Shown: one piece after another, positions 35,891 through 49,678 of the stretch
How the letters are laid out: every line of letters begins with the position of its first letter
How positions within the stretch are numbered: position 1 is the first letter of the stretch
Source: Podospora pseudocomata
Lineage: Eukaryota; Ascomycota; Sordariomycetes; Sordariales; Podosporaceae
Direction of reading: 5' to 3'
NCBI RefSeq assembly: GCF_035222375.1
Contig: NW_026946363.1
Span: 7,502,001 to 7,566,000, forward strand
Length of the DNA stretch: 64,000 nt
Position numbers and translations under genes: made by a program
Notes under the pieces: model-generated
Told to the model about the DNA's origin: nothing
The model's input: only the letters and a program-made list of their open reading frames with translations
Databases searched by the model: none

Positions 35891-36818
35891 ATGCGTCTTT
35901 ACCTCTTGCCCATCTCCACGAGACGGACGCTGCTTTACTGCCAAAAGCTAGACGCGCCCGCAACACAGAAGCAGACGTGGGGGGATTGGCTCCAGGGCAA
36001 AGCGGCGCGCACATGGTCCGACTGGGAGCAGAAAGAGAAGGGCTGGCAAAAGAAGGTCGTCAGCTACGGCAACTACGCGCTCCGCCGGATCCCCTACGAG
36101 GAATGGGGTCTCAAGTCGGTGCCCCCGCTCTCCCAGCGCAGGAAGCAGGTCGAGCTGCGGGGCGATGAGAAGGTCGAGGTGGTGTATCCGAAGAGCCTGT
36201 TGCCCCTGGGGAAAGTCTCCAAGATCCTGGAGGCCTTGGCCACCGAGAGGGAAAGCTTGCACAAGCAGAGGTTGGCGTGGTGTTTTGTTGGCATGCCCGT
36301 CACGATACCCATTGGGCTGCTCCCCGTGTACGTGTACGCCCCAATTCACCAGGGTTTTGTTTTGGCCTGCTGACAACCGTGAATTCAGAATCCCCAACCT
36401 TCCCTTTTTCTATCTCGTCTACCGTGCCTGGTCTCACTGGCGTGCCTACGCAGGAGGGAAGCACATCCAGTTCCTACTCAAAAATAACCTCCTAACCTAC
36501 ACCCCATCCCCCGTGGTGGACGCTGTATATGCCGGTCAAGAGCAGCCGCTGCCGTCCACGCCAGAGCCAACCACCAGCCCGAACGCGGAACTGCTCGGTA
36601 ACGAGAAGGTCCCAGGGCCTGAGAATCCTCATCCAGAGGGGGAGACCATGCTGCTGAATCAGGCCAACGGGCGGAAGATGACCCAAGCGTTGGACCTACC
36701 GCAGTTGGAAATCGAATTGGAGAGGGCCATCTGGCAGGTGGAAACGGCGGTTCAGCTCAGCAAGGAGGACATTGCCGAGGAAAATTCAAGGGGCGGCAAT
36801 GAGAAAAAGACGCAATGA
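35891..36818 (+). CDS. mitochondrial K+/H+ exchange-related protein (Mit_KHE1 domain)
   Basis: Two exons (35891-36327, 36389-36818) give 288 residues. The N-terminus MRLYLLPISTRRTLLYCQ is the standard opening of this family. It is followed by a WGDWLQGKAARTWSDWEQKEKGWQKK helix, the conserved NYALRRIPYEEWGLKS block and YPKSLLPLGKVSKIL. A hydrophobic hairpin spans the splice (LAWCFVGMPVTIPIGLLP joined to VIPNLPFFYLVYRAW). The C-terminal third is acidic and disordered with a final coiled helix. The yeast relative (YDL183C) takes part in K+/H+ exchange of the inner mitochondrial membrane. Transport itself is inferred from the family; the protein may be a regulator and not the exchanger. Confidence 0.86.
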
Positions 36819-37263
36819 CATGGTTTGACGAGACATTCTGGAAGGGCGACGAGTGTCAATGTTGATAATGGCTGTATGCTATTGTATTTACTACTTTTCT
36901 TCACGCAGCGAATAGCACTGGTGCATGGGAGATAGAGCAGGGCATGCATGGTTCAGAAGCAGGCGTTCGACGAATACACGATACCCACTCAACTCGACTC
37001 TATGCCAGTACATGAGTGTTGGAACAAAGCCTTGGGACTGTAGAAGTGCTGTCTAGAAGCCTAAGCAGCCGAGTGGGATACTTCAGCCATAATTATACAT
37101 CATTGAGGAGCAAATTTGTAAAGGAGCGCCAAGCAAGTATGCCGTTATTAAACAAAGTATTAAGTATTCCATTCATTCCAAGGGGACTGTTCATCCAAGG
37201 CTATGGCTACAGAACTCTGATACTCCTTCCTTTCCAATTCATTTCCCTTCATCTCTTCAAGTT
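36819..37263. other. convergent 3' region
   Basis: 445 bases between the stops of the KHE-domain gene (+) and AVL9 (-), expected to be two 3' UTRs. No further feature seen. Confidence 0.55.
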
Positions 37264-39719
37264 TCATCTTTCCCACGCAGATTGGGCCTTGGCTGCCTCG
37301 TCCGCCGCCACCCTCGACGGAAGCGGTGTTTTCTGAGCTTCCTGGATCCCCTCATCATCACTACCCTCGTCTTTGGCAACCTTGACCACTAGTGGTCCAT
37401 TTCCGTTCATAGGTCCTGACTTCTTCTCCTCAGAGACTGACGATGACACAACACCATCGATCCCTCCTGGTTCCTGATCTTCCAGAATTACGCTCTCCTG
37501 CGATAGCGGTCTGGATTGTCGGGTTGTGACAGGTGAGTCAAACAAGCTCTCCCCGCTGATAGACGAGCCGGCCACCGAACCTCTATTCCCGGCCGCAGCC
37601 AGCGGCTGCTTCTCCTCCGGTAGTCGACTATGCGTGGGGCTTCTCGCTTCAGTCTTGGTCACCTTCTCAAGCATACCGTCGACAGAGGTCGCACTCCTTG
37701 TGCTCATCTGTGATTGCCTGTTCTTGTTCTTCACCCAGCCCGAGGTCCAGCCGCCTCCGCCGCCGTTGCTACTCTCGGGAGGACTGGCAGTGGTGGGGGT
37801 AGGAGGTGTTGAACTGCCGCCGCCCCAAGCCTTCCGCCTCTTCTCCCCTGCCCAAGTAGCCCAGCTGTTGACAAACGCACCCGCTTTGCCGCCTACTGAT
37901 TGCGCAGCGGCCTGTGAGTTCTGTGTTGTTTTGGAAGCTGTCGAGTCAGGAGAACCCCCTCTGTTTTCGGCTTGCTGCTGAGAAGCTGCCTTCTCTTGCT
38001 CAATTCTGGCTTCCTCGGCCTTCTTTCGCTGGGCTTCCCTGATTGCCTCCATGTCCGCATACAATTTATTAAAGATGTTGCTGGCCTTCTCCTTTCCAGC
38101 CGCCAAGTTCCGTCCTAGGGCCTCCTTCCCCTGCGCGAGTTTCTCATCCCAATGCATATCCTGTACCTGCTGCGTTATCCTCCTCTGAACGTCCTCGATG
38201 GTCAAGCCTCCAGCGCAGGGATGTTTTGGTTCGACAATATCAAACAGATGTGAATCAGTGTGCGAATTCCAAATTCGGTAGTTCTCCGTCTTTGACCACG
38301 CTTCGACGAAATCAGAGCCGAAGTCGGTGGAAGGATCGCCTTCAATATAAGGGAGCAACATCCGGGGGTTGTTGGCATGCTTTGCGAGGTGGTTGTGATA
38401 CTTGACAGACGATATCAAAGAAAGTAAGTACTCCTCGAACTGGACGCGGATGAATTCCTCGCTGCCAACATAACCCATAGTTTTCGGACGGCCGGGGTTT
38501 GCCTCGTCCCAGGTATCATTGACGTTTTGGGTTATAAAGTCAATCCAGCGGCGGTCTGGGGTGGAGAGCTGAAGAGCCGCCTTCAACGAAGTGGACGTAA
38601 TGTTGATGGTGCCCTCGTCGAGGTTAATGAGAATGTCGCTATACCGATCTTTCTGCTGTAAAAGTAACGAATTCGTACTGCCCACTATATACGATTTCGT
38701 TCCAAAGTCTGCCAGAATGTCGAGCTGTTGCAAGGGGGTGTATGGTCCAAACAAGCTGCCCTGTACTCTGTGTAAGTCATCAATCGTATTTGCGCCAGGA
38801 TTCTCATTGACATACCTTTGGGAAAATCTGCAAAGGCAACCCCATATATGCCAGCAGGGAATTCCGGTCGCTAGTCCTCAGGCTTGTTGGCTGCTGGAGG
38901 TTCTGCTCGTAGTTGTTCAACTCTGGTCCCGCAGAGTCCTGCAGGTTGCGCAGCAATCCTGGGATCAATGATACCAGTGAAAACTGAGTTAGGCAAAGCC
39001 TCTCACATCTTGTTCCAAAGAACAGCATCTAACCAGCCCACTGTCAACGCAACGAACCCCAAGTGTTGAAAACCGAGAATACACACCTTTGGCTGCAACA
39101 AACAGCACTTCAACAGCACCAATGTCTGCCATTTAAACTCCCTCACAAGCTCCCTCAGACTCAGTCCAAGATATTGGTCTCTGTCCTCATCCTCGTTCAT
39201 CATCCCCCTTTCCTTCTCATCAGCCAAGCTCTCCTGGAACCTTTTCAGAATCTCCACATCTGTAAACTCCCGCTGCGCAAACCACGCCTTGGTGACCACG
39301 CTCAGCCTCTCCCTAAGCATGCCAAAGTACTGTGGGCTGTCTGCAATCACGACCACGGCTTTTTGTACCGTCGATCTCGTCACCTCGGCCGGTCTATTGA
39401 GCAACAGAGAAGCGTCCATCTGGCGAGTGCATGAAATCCCAAACAGCGAGGTACCCGCCCCCCCATCTTCCGCAGGCTTCAATAACGTAAAGTAGGAGAA
39501 ATCCTCAGTCAGAGCATGCGCGCCGTCGCTGAGGGCCATGAAAGGCAGCAACCCCCAATCATATTCCACCGCCGGGTCGAACCCTTCGGGCTCTGCGCCG
39601 AACCATTTTTCGACTTCGGGGCCGCGAGCATGGTGGAAATCGACTATGCAGACTAAGGGTGTGAAATGCGGTCTAGCGCTCGCAGCTGTGGTGGGTGTGG
39701 GAGGGACAGAGGACGACAT
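37264..39719 (-). CDS. AVL9: late secretory pathway protein Avl9 (DENN-type)
   Basis: Acts in exocytic transport from the Golgi; the family carries a longin/DENN module that acts on Rab GTPases. Three exons (39719-39087, 39028-38816, 38760-37264) give 780 residues. The conserved opening LVCIVDFHHARGPEVEKWF is at about residues 24-42, followed by WGLLPFMALSDGAHALTEDFSYFTL. The second exon supplies MLFFGTRCERLCLTQFSLVSLIPGLLRNL, and the third FGPYTPLQQLDILADFGTKSYIVGSTN and the end of the DENN fold. The last 280 residues are low-complexity: a Lys/Glu/Ala helix (about residue 515), a GGGG run and Ser-rich tail. Intron positions are phase 0 throughout. Confidence 0.93.
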
Positions 39720-41022
39720 TATTACGGTATGACGCTGTTGATAAAAGCTGTTGACGCTTTGCCCGAAAGCTATTAAATCGGTGTTGCCATGAATTGATGC
39801 TTGACAGCTGCGCTCGAGGTCAGGAGAGAAAGAGACAAAAAGACGGTATGGGATGACCCGAGAAGTGTGAATGGCGGGGCAATTGGCTGGTGCAGCTTGG
39901 GCAAGGCTTCGAGCTTTCTACCCCTTGTCCAGTTATGCTGATTTCTGAAAATGCAATATCACCAAGGCTGTGCTGGTAATAAATACAGTGTTGCGTGCGT
40001 ATCAGATACTCGTGCTCGCCCGGGCCGTCGTCGTCGTCGTGTATCGGTGGACTATTTTCGCCCGGTTTGTTAGCTGTAAGGAAAGTGACGTGCTGTGCTG
40101 CGGTTGAGGTTGAAGTGCCGCTCCGCTGCCAGCGCATCAAATCTCCCCGCGGCAGGCAGGGCGGTTATTGATTAGCGTGATCCTTTAGGCTTAGCGCTCT
40201 GGAAAATGGGGATCTGCAAATGCGAATCGACGTGCCAAGACCTGCGAGTCGAAGTCCATGTGGATGAATTGGGATGAAGGGAATCAGGTGAAGTAAAATG
40301 AAATGTAGAGTCAGACCATAAGCTTTGACTTTCTTGATGACCAGTAAGTTCATTCACAGTCCTTCAACCTGGCTTCCTCGCTATGGCTTGCCGTCTGTGA
40401 ACCGTGCTGCCCTGGTTGATAAGGCGGTCAACATCACAGCAACCATTGAGACGCAGGCGCCGCCGGCTACCAAGTGACGTGGGCAATGGAAAAAAGTATC
40501 TGGCAGTGTAATGTAAGGGGGCTTCTTCTCGGGTCTCGGGATCTGCCCTGGTCGGATCAGGCTGCCGGTACACCATGTGTAGGGTCAGTTGTGAAACACT
40601 GACTACTGTTCATGAAGACGTAGAGGTTGGAGACAGTCAATTGAAACTGGAAATCTCGAATAACCCATAAATGCAGCCGCTGGCCAGCAGTTACACCTGG
40701 CACGATATCAAGTCCCAAAATTAGATACCAAACATTGACCCGCATTGGATATGCAAAGCTGATCCCGCAGTCCTTTACCAATCGTATAGGCCTCAGCAAA
40801 ACACCCCCCAGCCAGCATGTGGATGTGGAAGCCGTCGATGCCGACGTGTCCTGCATTGCATGACAGGGAGCAAACAGATCGATCACAACATCTACAGTTC
40901 TTGGTCTATAGTAACCAGAGATCCAAGTCACCGCTTGATCGGGCCCATATGTTGCGGAGGACCGGCCGTTGAGGTTGGGAAGTTTCATAATTGAACAATA
41001 TATACCTTAGTCATAGGCACAA

Positions 41023-41057
<35 letters not shown>

Positions 41058-41626
41058 GTAACTTGAATGGAACTATATCTTCATTTCCCCGTAGAATCAG
41101 GTTACCTGACTGACTGCCTGACTGATCAAGACTGCCTCTTTGCCCACGATCCCTGCTGTGGCATGGGTTACAGACTTGCGCTGTTGCAACAAAGTCGAAA
41201 TCATGGTCATCATCGTTAAAATCTGCTAAGTTCGGCTCCTCTCATGTGAACCCCACAACCCCCATCCATCTAGACACGCGCCTTATACCATATCCAGCAA
41301 GAACAATGAGATAAAGATATGAACCATCCCTCCTTTCGTGTACTGGTCTCCCGGGTTCTTCCTGTTGAACCTTCTTTCGAAAGTGAATTCTCCAGCAGCC
41401 CCTATGCCATGCCCATTAAAACTCGCCCATTTTGTTGCTTTAGACATGCAGGTCACAACTCGAGACAGACTCCTCAGTGAAAACGCCGAGAAAAGAAAAG
41501 GGCACTCAAAATAACCCACGAGACGTGGCTGTCGAGTTGGTAGCAACCATCACACAGGACCACCCATATCGGCACCTGGATGCTCCTTCTGTGTATTACC
41601 CACCCTGCCGGATCCCGATTCCGAGC
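39720..41626. other. intergenic region: AVL9 promoter and HOG1 3' region
   Basis: About 1.9 kb with no convincing gene. It contains an (AC)n microsatellite (listed separately). A 143-residue minus frame at 40557-40988 has no motif. Confidence 0.5.
41024..41055. repeat. (AC)16 dinucleotide microsatellite
   Basis: An uninterrupted run of 16 AC units, the longest simple repeat noticed in the window. Confidence 0.95.
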
Positions 41627-43091
<1,465 letters not shown>

Positions 43092-46000
43092 GGTGGGCGG
43101 GTTGTATTGCGTTGTCGAGTTTGTCGAGTCGAGTCGAGCGTGCGGTGGCGGCAACAATGCAGGAAATGTGGCGGGGAAAATAGATGCCGGAGGTGGACAA
43201 TCGTGGGCGCTGCGCGAGATTCTAGACGACCGGCAAGCGAAGAATGTTCGGGAAGCGATCGGCGTCTACTTGGACGGGCAAAAGCGGTTGTGGACAAGAA
43301 TGCGAGTGCGGTCGAAGTCGTCCAAGGAAGAGAGAACAGCGGGGCTGTTCGCTAGGTAGGTGAGGCGGGGGGCGAGCAGAACACTGTGCTGTTGACGGTT
43401 TCGTCGGGTGCGGGGATTGGGTATCTTGAATGCAGAGGACAAATTTAGCTGCGCCCGGAGGGATTTCAGGGAATTGCGCTGGAAAGAGGGCCAGGAAAAA
43501 TAGGCGGGTCTTTGGTGGTAGGTTTCAGTGGGCGGGTTCAGTGCGCGTACCTGCAGTCTCCAGCAAAAATGATGAAACTTCCAACAGAAAAGAGAGCTGA
43601 CGGAGCTCTTGATCGAGACAGGCCGGGTCGCTTCTGCTGTTACGCGGCAACTGGTAGTCTTGTATTCGCGTGGTCTGGGTGTGGCACGCTGCGATCGTTT
43701 TGGTTCAGGATGGGGGCAATAAACCGGAAATTCTGTCGATGGAGCGAATGAAATGCGCTGCTCAAAAAACCACTATTACTGACGAATGTCCTGCTTGGCA
43801 ACCTGATGCTCGACAGTTTCCGACTGTTCGTACGGATTTGGGGTCTCGAGCCCTGAATAGCGAAATGTCTTTTTGCACGAAGGGGAGGAGGCAAATAATC
43901 GCCCTGACAGACGACGACGACACAGTCAAATCAAAATGTTGGGATCGATCGTGGAGGCGGAAGTTCGTGTGCAAAGGAGAGAGGAGAGAGAGAGAGAGAA
44001 TAGGTCCAGGATGGTCGATAGTTATTATTCTGGTGTCAGGGGGAGGGGGGAGGGGTAGATGGTCATGTATTCAGGACAAGACAGGCTGGCACCCTTGGTG
44101 TGGTTGCAAGGTGGGATGGCAGCGGAGGGACGTGGATGGATGGGGCCGGGATGTGACACGCGGGGCCTTGCGACGGGGAGAACAGGATATGGATCTGAAT
44201 CTTCTCAAATTCCATGCTTTGGCACGCCCACTTTCCCGTCTAACCCATCCAGATTGGAGCGCCAGCTATTCATCACATCACTTCCAGAGGTCCCTGAGTA
44301 GTAAAGCCACTAGGGCGCATTGGCTGCTAAGCAGTGTATGTTTTGCAGTGTAATCAACTAACTACCTTACCCATCTCTTCAGCGTTCGACCTGACTGGGA
44401 TTTGCATGGAAGGTGTCTATCTGTTCCACAGACGCCGCAATGAACCTGGCAGCGTGATCCTTGCCTGCCCTACAAAGAGCTGAGCTCCATCAGCCCCTCA
44501 CTTGTAGTTACTGCTCCTTGGGCGCGAATGCCTTGCAATACCCATCTTCGACCTGCGCTGCACGAAAAGTGAGGATTTGTAGGGTGTGCTGTACCAACAC
44601 TGCCGATTGGTATGCCCATGGGCCTCAACGGTTTCGCCAATCCGGCAGCGCCATCCCAAAGTGATCGAGGCATCGAAAACAACAGTTGGGTGAACAGACA
44701 GCAGCGAGGAGGGGAAGCCAAGACTATGACGTAGGTGCATGGTGGGGTTGTTGCAGCCCTTGTCGCAGAGGCTGTGGGTCATGTCTGTTCAGCCAATCCT
44801 GCGATTTCCACAGTCCCCGGTTCTCGTCCCGGCATCGAACAATTTGGCGTGCGATCGATGCTCGTCGAAGCAGACATCTGGCGGTCTGAGCAGTCCGTCT
44901 TCTCATGTTTCTTGAAACCCATCACGGGGTCCGTTTTCACAACCGCCGCTGCAAACTGCCCGAACCACACACATCCCCCAAACCCAACTATGTCGGACAT
45001 TTCGCTCCGGAGAAGGCCGGCTTGTACCAAGTTCCATCGTGCGTGCTTTCTGTAACAAACCCAATTGCATCCCATGCCTATGTCCAGTGACATATGCTGG
45101 AGAAAGACCCTGTCATTTCAGGCACAGGGAACACAGCCAAACACTTGGTATCAACCACACTACTACTACACCATGCAAATGCATCGTCATTATCTCTCTC
45201 TCTCCCAGCCATACCTCCGCATCGTCATTTCTAGGGATTCTCAGGGTCCTGACAATTGCCCGTGCGCCATTCCCATACACCATCGAAATACGGAGTACAT
45301 TGGTACATTCTTCCCCATACCGTGATGTGATGTGCATTTTTCACCCCCTGTGAAGCTCCCGGCCCTCGACAATCTAGACCCCAAGTTGTCCAAGAATGCC
45401 TCATGATCATCAGGGGAACCGCAAAGCAGAAGCATGGCAATATCTCCCGAGAGGCTTTAGCAGGCGCCAGAGAGACTGATCAGCTCATCTTTTCAAAATA
45501 AGCTTCTCCCTCGTACCATTCCCACGGGACGTATATCCGCACGCACCCGAGCTACCTTCCACCTGCTGTTCTGCCCGAGGCTTCTTTGTGATAGAGATGT
45601 CCCTCGCCATCATCCTTGGGCTGTTGGTGTATGTACTTGAGTAGCCTAACCATGCGCAGTCTTCTGAAACAGTCATGATAGCTAGCGGCCTACTGCCAGG
45701 ACAGTCCGTCTCCCAACAACTTCAACAACCCGCGGCATCAAATGACCCTGCATGCTGGATAACAATGGGATGTCCAACGGCTTGGGGCTGGGCGGGGAAA
45801 AACGCAATTCGCAGCCGCAAGCGGGGGCAGGGGCAAGCTCGAGACTACGCTATCTCATGCACAATGACGTCGAAATCTCTATTGCCCAGCCCGGATCCTG
45901 GTCGCTTGGCGGGTACGGACAGGGCGACACGTAGAACCCTGGAAAAGAAAAGAAGGGGACCCTTCAACCGTCAATGACATTTGGTTAACCAACGAAGATG

Positions 46001-46679
46001 CAGCGAGGACACACCTAACGCGAGCTGAGTTCCTCTTTTTTATTTTGGATGTGATGCCGAGTCTGCAGGTCAAAGTCAGCTCGCCTCTTTTCAGTAGGTT
46101 GACATGGGTTTGGGGCGTATTCATCATAATAATGGTTGCAAAAATATATGAGTGATAATTCTCGTCATCATTATGTTAAGAGTTCCATTCAGCTGCCCAC
46201 GGATAAATCGCATCAGCTGGAGTTGGCTGACTCGGTATGTAATGCAATTGGCATGGTTGGGCACTTGCAGTTGTTGTGGATTCCCAATTATCTTCATACT
46301 GCACACAAACAACCTCCATGCCCACTTGGGTCATCACGTTGGGCTGGCATATCAGCAGCTACATTGTGGGACTCAACAGCAGCCCAAATGGCCATGAGTC
46401 CTAGAACAGAAGACCGCAATCAGATGAAAGAACGGCAAACTCATGGGGCAGAAAATATGATTCAAAGGTCTGTCATCTCATCATTCCAGGCCATAACCCA
46501 TACCACCGACGTACTAGGATTGCTGCCATCAAGATCTTGACGACCCAACCGTTCTTGTTCGTGCCCGCATTCTACTTGCTACCACGCCCAATGAATGGCA
46601 GCTTCTGATAGAGGTGTTTCTCACCATGCTGTTTCCTTTTTTGGCCTGCCTCTGCCTTTTTGAGTCCAGGGAGGACGAC
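43092..46679. other. long gene-free region 5' of HOG1
   Basis: About 3.6 kb in which I can support no gene. It contains a GA-rich run at about 43974-44000 in the HOG1-proximal part. Frames up to 227 residues (43670-44353, plus) lack any domain and read as chance openings. The distal part is the 3' region of glycogen phosphorylase. Confidence 0.5.
43974..44000. repeat. GA-rich simple repeat
   Basis: Purine-only stretch of GGAGA and GA units, about 0.9 kb 5' of the HOG1 start. Confidence 0.7.
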
Positions 46680-49678
46680 CTACGCTCCTTCCTCCTTCTC
46701 CACACGGAGAGGCTCGATGTTCCAGATGCCTTCGGCATACTCATTGATACAGCGATCCGAGCTGAAGAAGCCCATTCTCGCTACCGATGTGATGCACTTG
46801 GTAATCCACTCCTCCTGATTTCGGTACGCATCGTCCACCAACGCTTGCGTTTCAATGTATGAGTGGAAGTCGTCAGAAACAAGATAGTAGTCGCCGTGGT
46901 CCCGGACAGCCGAGATCAGAGCGGCAAAATCTTGTGTGCTGCCGAAGGTGCCCTTCTCGATTTCCTGGAATACCCGGTTGAGATCGGGGTCGATCTCATG
47001 CGTGCCGTACGTGTGTGCGTGGCGGAGATCCTCAACATCTTCAGCAAGGTTGCCGAACAAAAAGATGTTGTTCTCCCCGATCTCGCGCGTGATCTCGATG
47101 TTGGCACCGTCGCAGGTACCAATGATGAGACCACCGTTGAGTACAAACTTCATGTTACTTGTGCCAGAGGCCCTATAGAGATTGGTGGTTAATTTCCGTG
47201 CTGCGGCAATCAGGAAAGGCATCACTTACTCAGTACCGGCAGTCGAGATGTGCTCGCTGATGTCCGAGGCAGGAATGATGATCTCGGCCTTGCTCACGTT
47301 GTAGTCCTCGAGGAAAACCACCTTGAGCAGGTCGCCAATGTCCTCATCGTTGTTGACCACCTTACCCACACTGTTAATCAAGTGGATAATCTGCTTGGCC
47401 ATCCAGTATCCCGGAGCAGCCTTGCCGCCAAAAATGGACACTCTTGGCTGCTGCTTCTTGCGCTCCTCGGGTGACATAGCCTTGAGTGTGAGGTAACGAT
47501 GGATAACACCAAAGATGTTGAGCTGCTGGCGCTTGTACTCATGAATACGCTTGACTTGCACATCAAATAGGGCGGTTGGGTCGACGGTGACGCCCGCGCT
47601 CGCCTTGATATGCTTGGCAAGACGCTCCTTGTTGGCAAGCTTGATGTCGGCCCATTCCTTGCGGAAAGCCTTATCCTTGACGTACAGCTCGATCTTGTTG
47701 AGCTCATTGAGGTCCGTCAAAAAGTCCTTGCCACCAGTCTTGCTCGAAATCAATTCGGACAGACGGGGATTGGCCTGATGAAGCCATCTGCGAGGCGTGA
47801 TACCGTTTGTGACGTTGGTGAACTTGTCGGGGCCGAAGATGGTCACGAAGTCCTTGAAGATGGTGGTCTTGATGAGATCCGAGTGCAGCTCAGCAACACC
47901 ATTGACCTTGTGAGAACCCACAATAGCGAGATGAGCCATGCGAACCATCTTGGGCTGCGACTCCTCAATGATGGAAACGCGCCCCAAAAGATCGCGCTCC
48001 TCGGGGAATCGGCGCTCGACACTCTGGAGGAAGTAGAGGTTGATGTCGTAGATGATCTGCAGGTGACGGGGAAGAAGATGCTGAATCAGGGGAACAGACC
48101 ACTTCTCGAGGGCTTCAGGGAGCACGGTGTGGTTGGTGTAGCCGAAAGTGTTAGTGACGATGTTCCAAGCCTCATCCCACTCGAGACCCTCCAGATCAAG
48201 CAGAATGCGCTGGAGCTCGACAACCGCGAGGGTTGGGTGGGTGTCATTGAGCTGGATGGCAACCTGCTCGGGGAACTCTTTCCAGGGGCGCTTGGACTTC
48301 TTGAAACGACGGACAATGTCGTACAGCGAGGCGGCAACCCAGAAGTATTGCTGCTTCAGACGCAGCTCCTTTCCGCGCTCAAGGTTGTCGTTGGGGTAAA
48401 GCACCGCCGAGATTGTCTCGGCGCGTTGCTGATCGGCCACAGAGCTTTCGTAGTCACCGTTGTTGAACTTCTGGAAGTCAAACTCGCCACTGGCTGCTGT
48501 GCTGGACCACAACCTCAAGTTGTTCGTAGAAGGGGTCGCGTAACCAGGGATGGGCACATCGTAGGCGACTGCCTTGACGATCTCACCGCCCTCCCAGTGG
48601 GCAACGGTCCTCCCGTTCTCATCAGTCGACTTGCGAACGTGGCCAAAGAACTGGATATCAACAGTAACATCGTGTCTAGGGAACTCCCAAGGATTGAAGT
48701 CCAACCAATAATCAGGAACTTCCACCTGGTACCCATCAATGATCTCCTGTTTGAAGATACCATAGCGATATCGCAAGCCGTAACCCCAAGCTGGGTAGTT
48801 GAGACTGGCAAGACTGTCCAGGAAGCAAGCGGCAAGGCGGCCCAAACCACCATTGCCGAGAGCAGCGTCGTGTTCTTGTTCAATCACATCCTCGATGCGG
48901 AAACCAAGGTCGGCGAGGCCAGCTAAACAGTTGCAGATCAGCATCGTGCTCAAATGCCGCACCCCTTCAGAGCCCACTCACCCTTGGCCGTATCCTTTTG
49001 TCCGATATTGAGCATAGCGTTGTCGAGAGCCCTTCCCATCAGGAACTCCAAGCTCAGGTAGTAAAGTCTCTTGCTGTCAACGAACGTCTGGCGCTGCTGG
49101 GTGCGGTTCCATTCAAGGATAAGGCGATCGCGGAAGGCGAGACTGCATGCCGAATAAGCTGCAGATTCGTCGCAGTTGAACATGCTACGAGCGAGCGTGG
49201 TCTCGACATGACGGACGACCTCGGACTCGAAGCCATCTTTGTCCTTGAAACCGCTGACCTGATGCTTCAGCCAGGCCTCACGCTGCGGCTCAGGGATGGA
49301 AGCTAGATGCCAAGGAGACGTTGTTAGCGCATGCACCTGCAGGTTCTTGGCACCCCGCCTGTCTCACACAAGCCCTTGGGAATCCGTGAGGGGCAATCAA
49401 ACAGGTGGGGGAGCTGCTTGCGCTCATCGCCCGACCATGAGAGCTGTCACCAAAGCTCCCGAGACATGAGCAGCCCCTTCCCTCTCCATGAGACAATTGG
49501 CTGGAAATAGACTCAACATACCTTCCACACTCTTGATCTCTCCGGCACCGAAGCCGGTAAAGGTGCGTTTGTGCTTGGGCCGAGAGATGCCCGCTGGGCC
49601 GACAGAGCCCTGGATGTCCACAATCGGGGCTCCCATGGAGGGGCGACGCTGTCTGGTGGGGAGGGATTCGGACGCCAT
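46680..49678 (-). CDS. GPH1: glycogen phosphorylase
   Basis: Releases glucose-1-phosphate from glycogen by phosphorolysis with pyridoxal phosphate as cofactor. Four exons (49678-49522, 49302-48982, 48922-47230, 47172-46680) give 887 residues. A Ser/Thr/Arg-rich regulatory N-terminus includes RQRRPSMGAP, a PKA-like site. Next come YYLSLEFLMGRAL, EHDAALGNGGLGRLAACFLDS, NDTHPTLAVVELQR and FTNVTNGITPRRW. The PLP-binding block EASGTSNMKF places the cofactor lysine at about residue 732, and DGANIEI follows. The last splice restores TAGTE-ASGTSNM exactly. The upstream 450 bases are G/A-rich leader. In yeast the gene is induced in stationary phase and under HOG control, but I see no site here that proves it. 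Confidence 0.98.

Noticed and set aside
40557-40988. 143-residue minus frame between AVL9 and HOG1
   Set aside because: No recognisable family and overlapped by nothing conserved; treated as chance.
43670-44353. 227-residue plus-strand frame upstream of HOG1
   Set aside because: No domain, Trp/Arg/Gly-rich chance composition, overlaps simple repeats, and no good splice partners.
47610-48926. 438-residue plus-strand frame
   Set aside because: Antisense shadow of the main glycogen phosphorylase exon, with no motif of its own.
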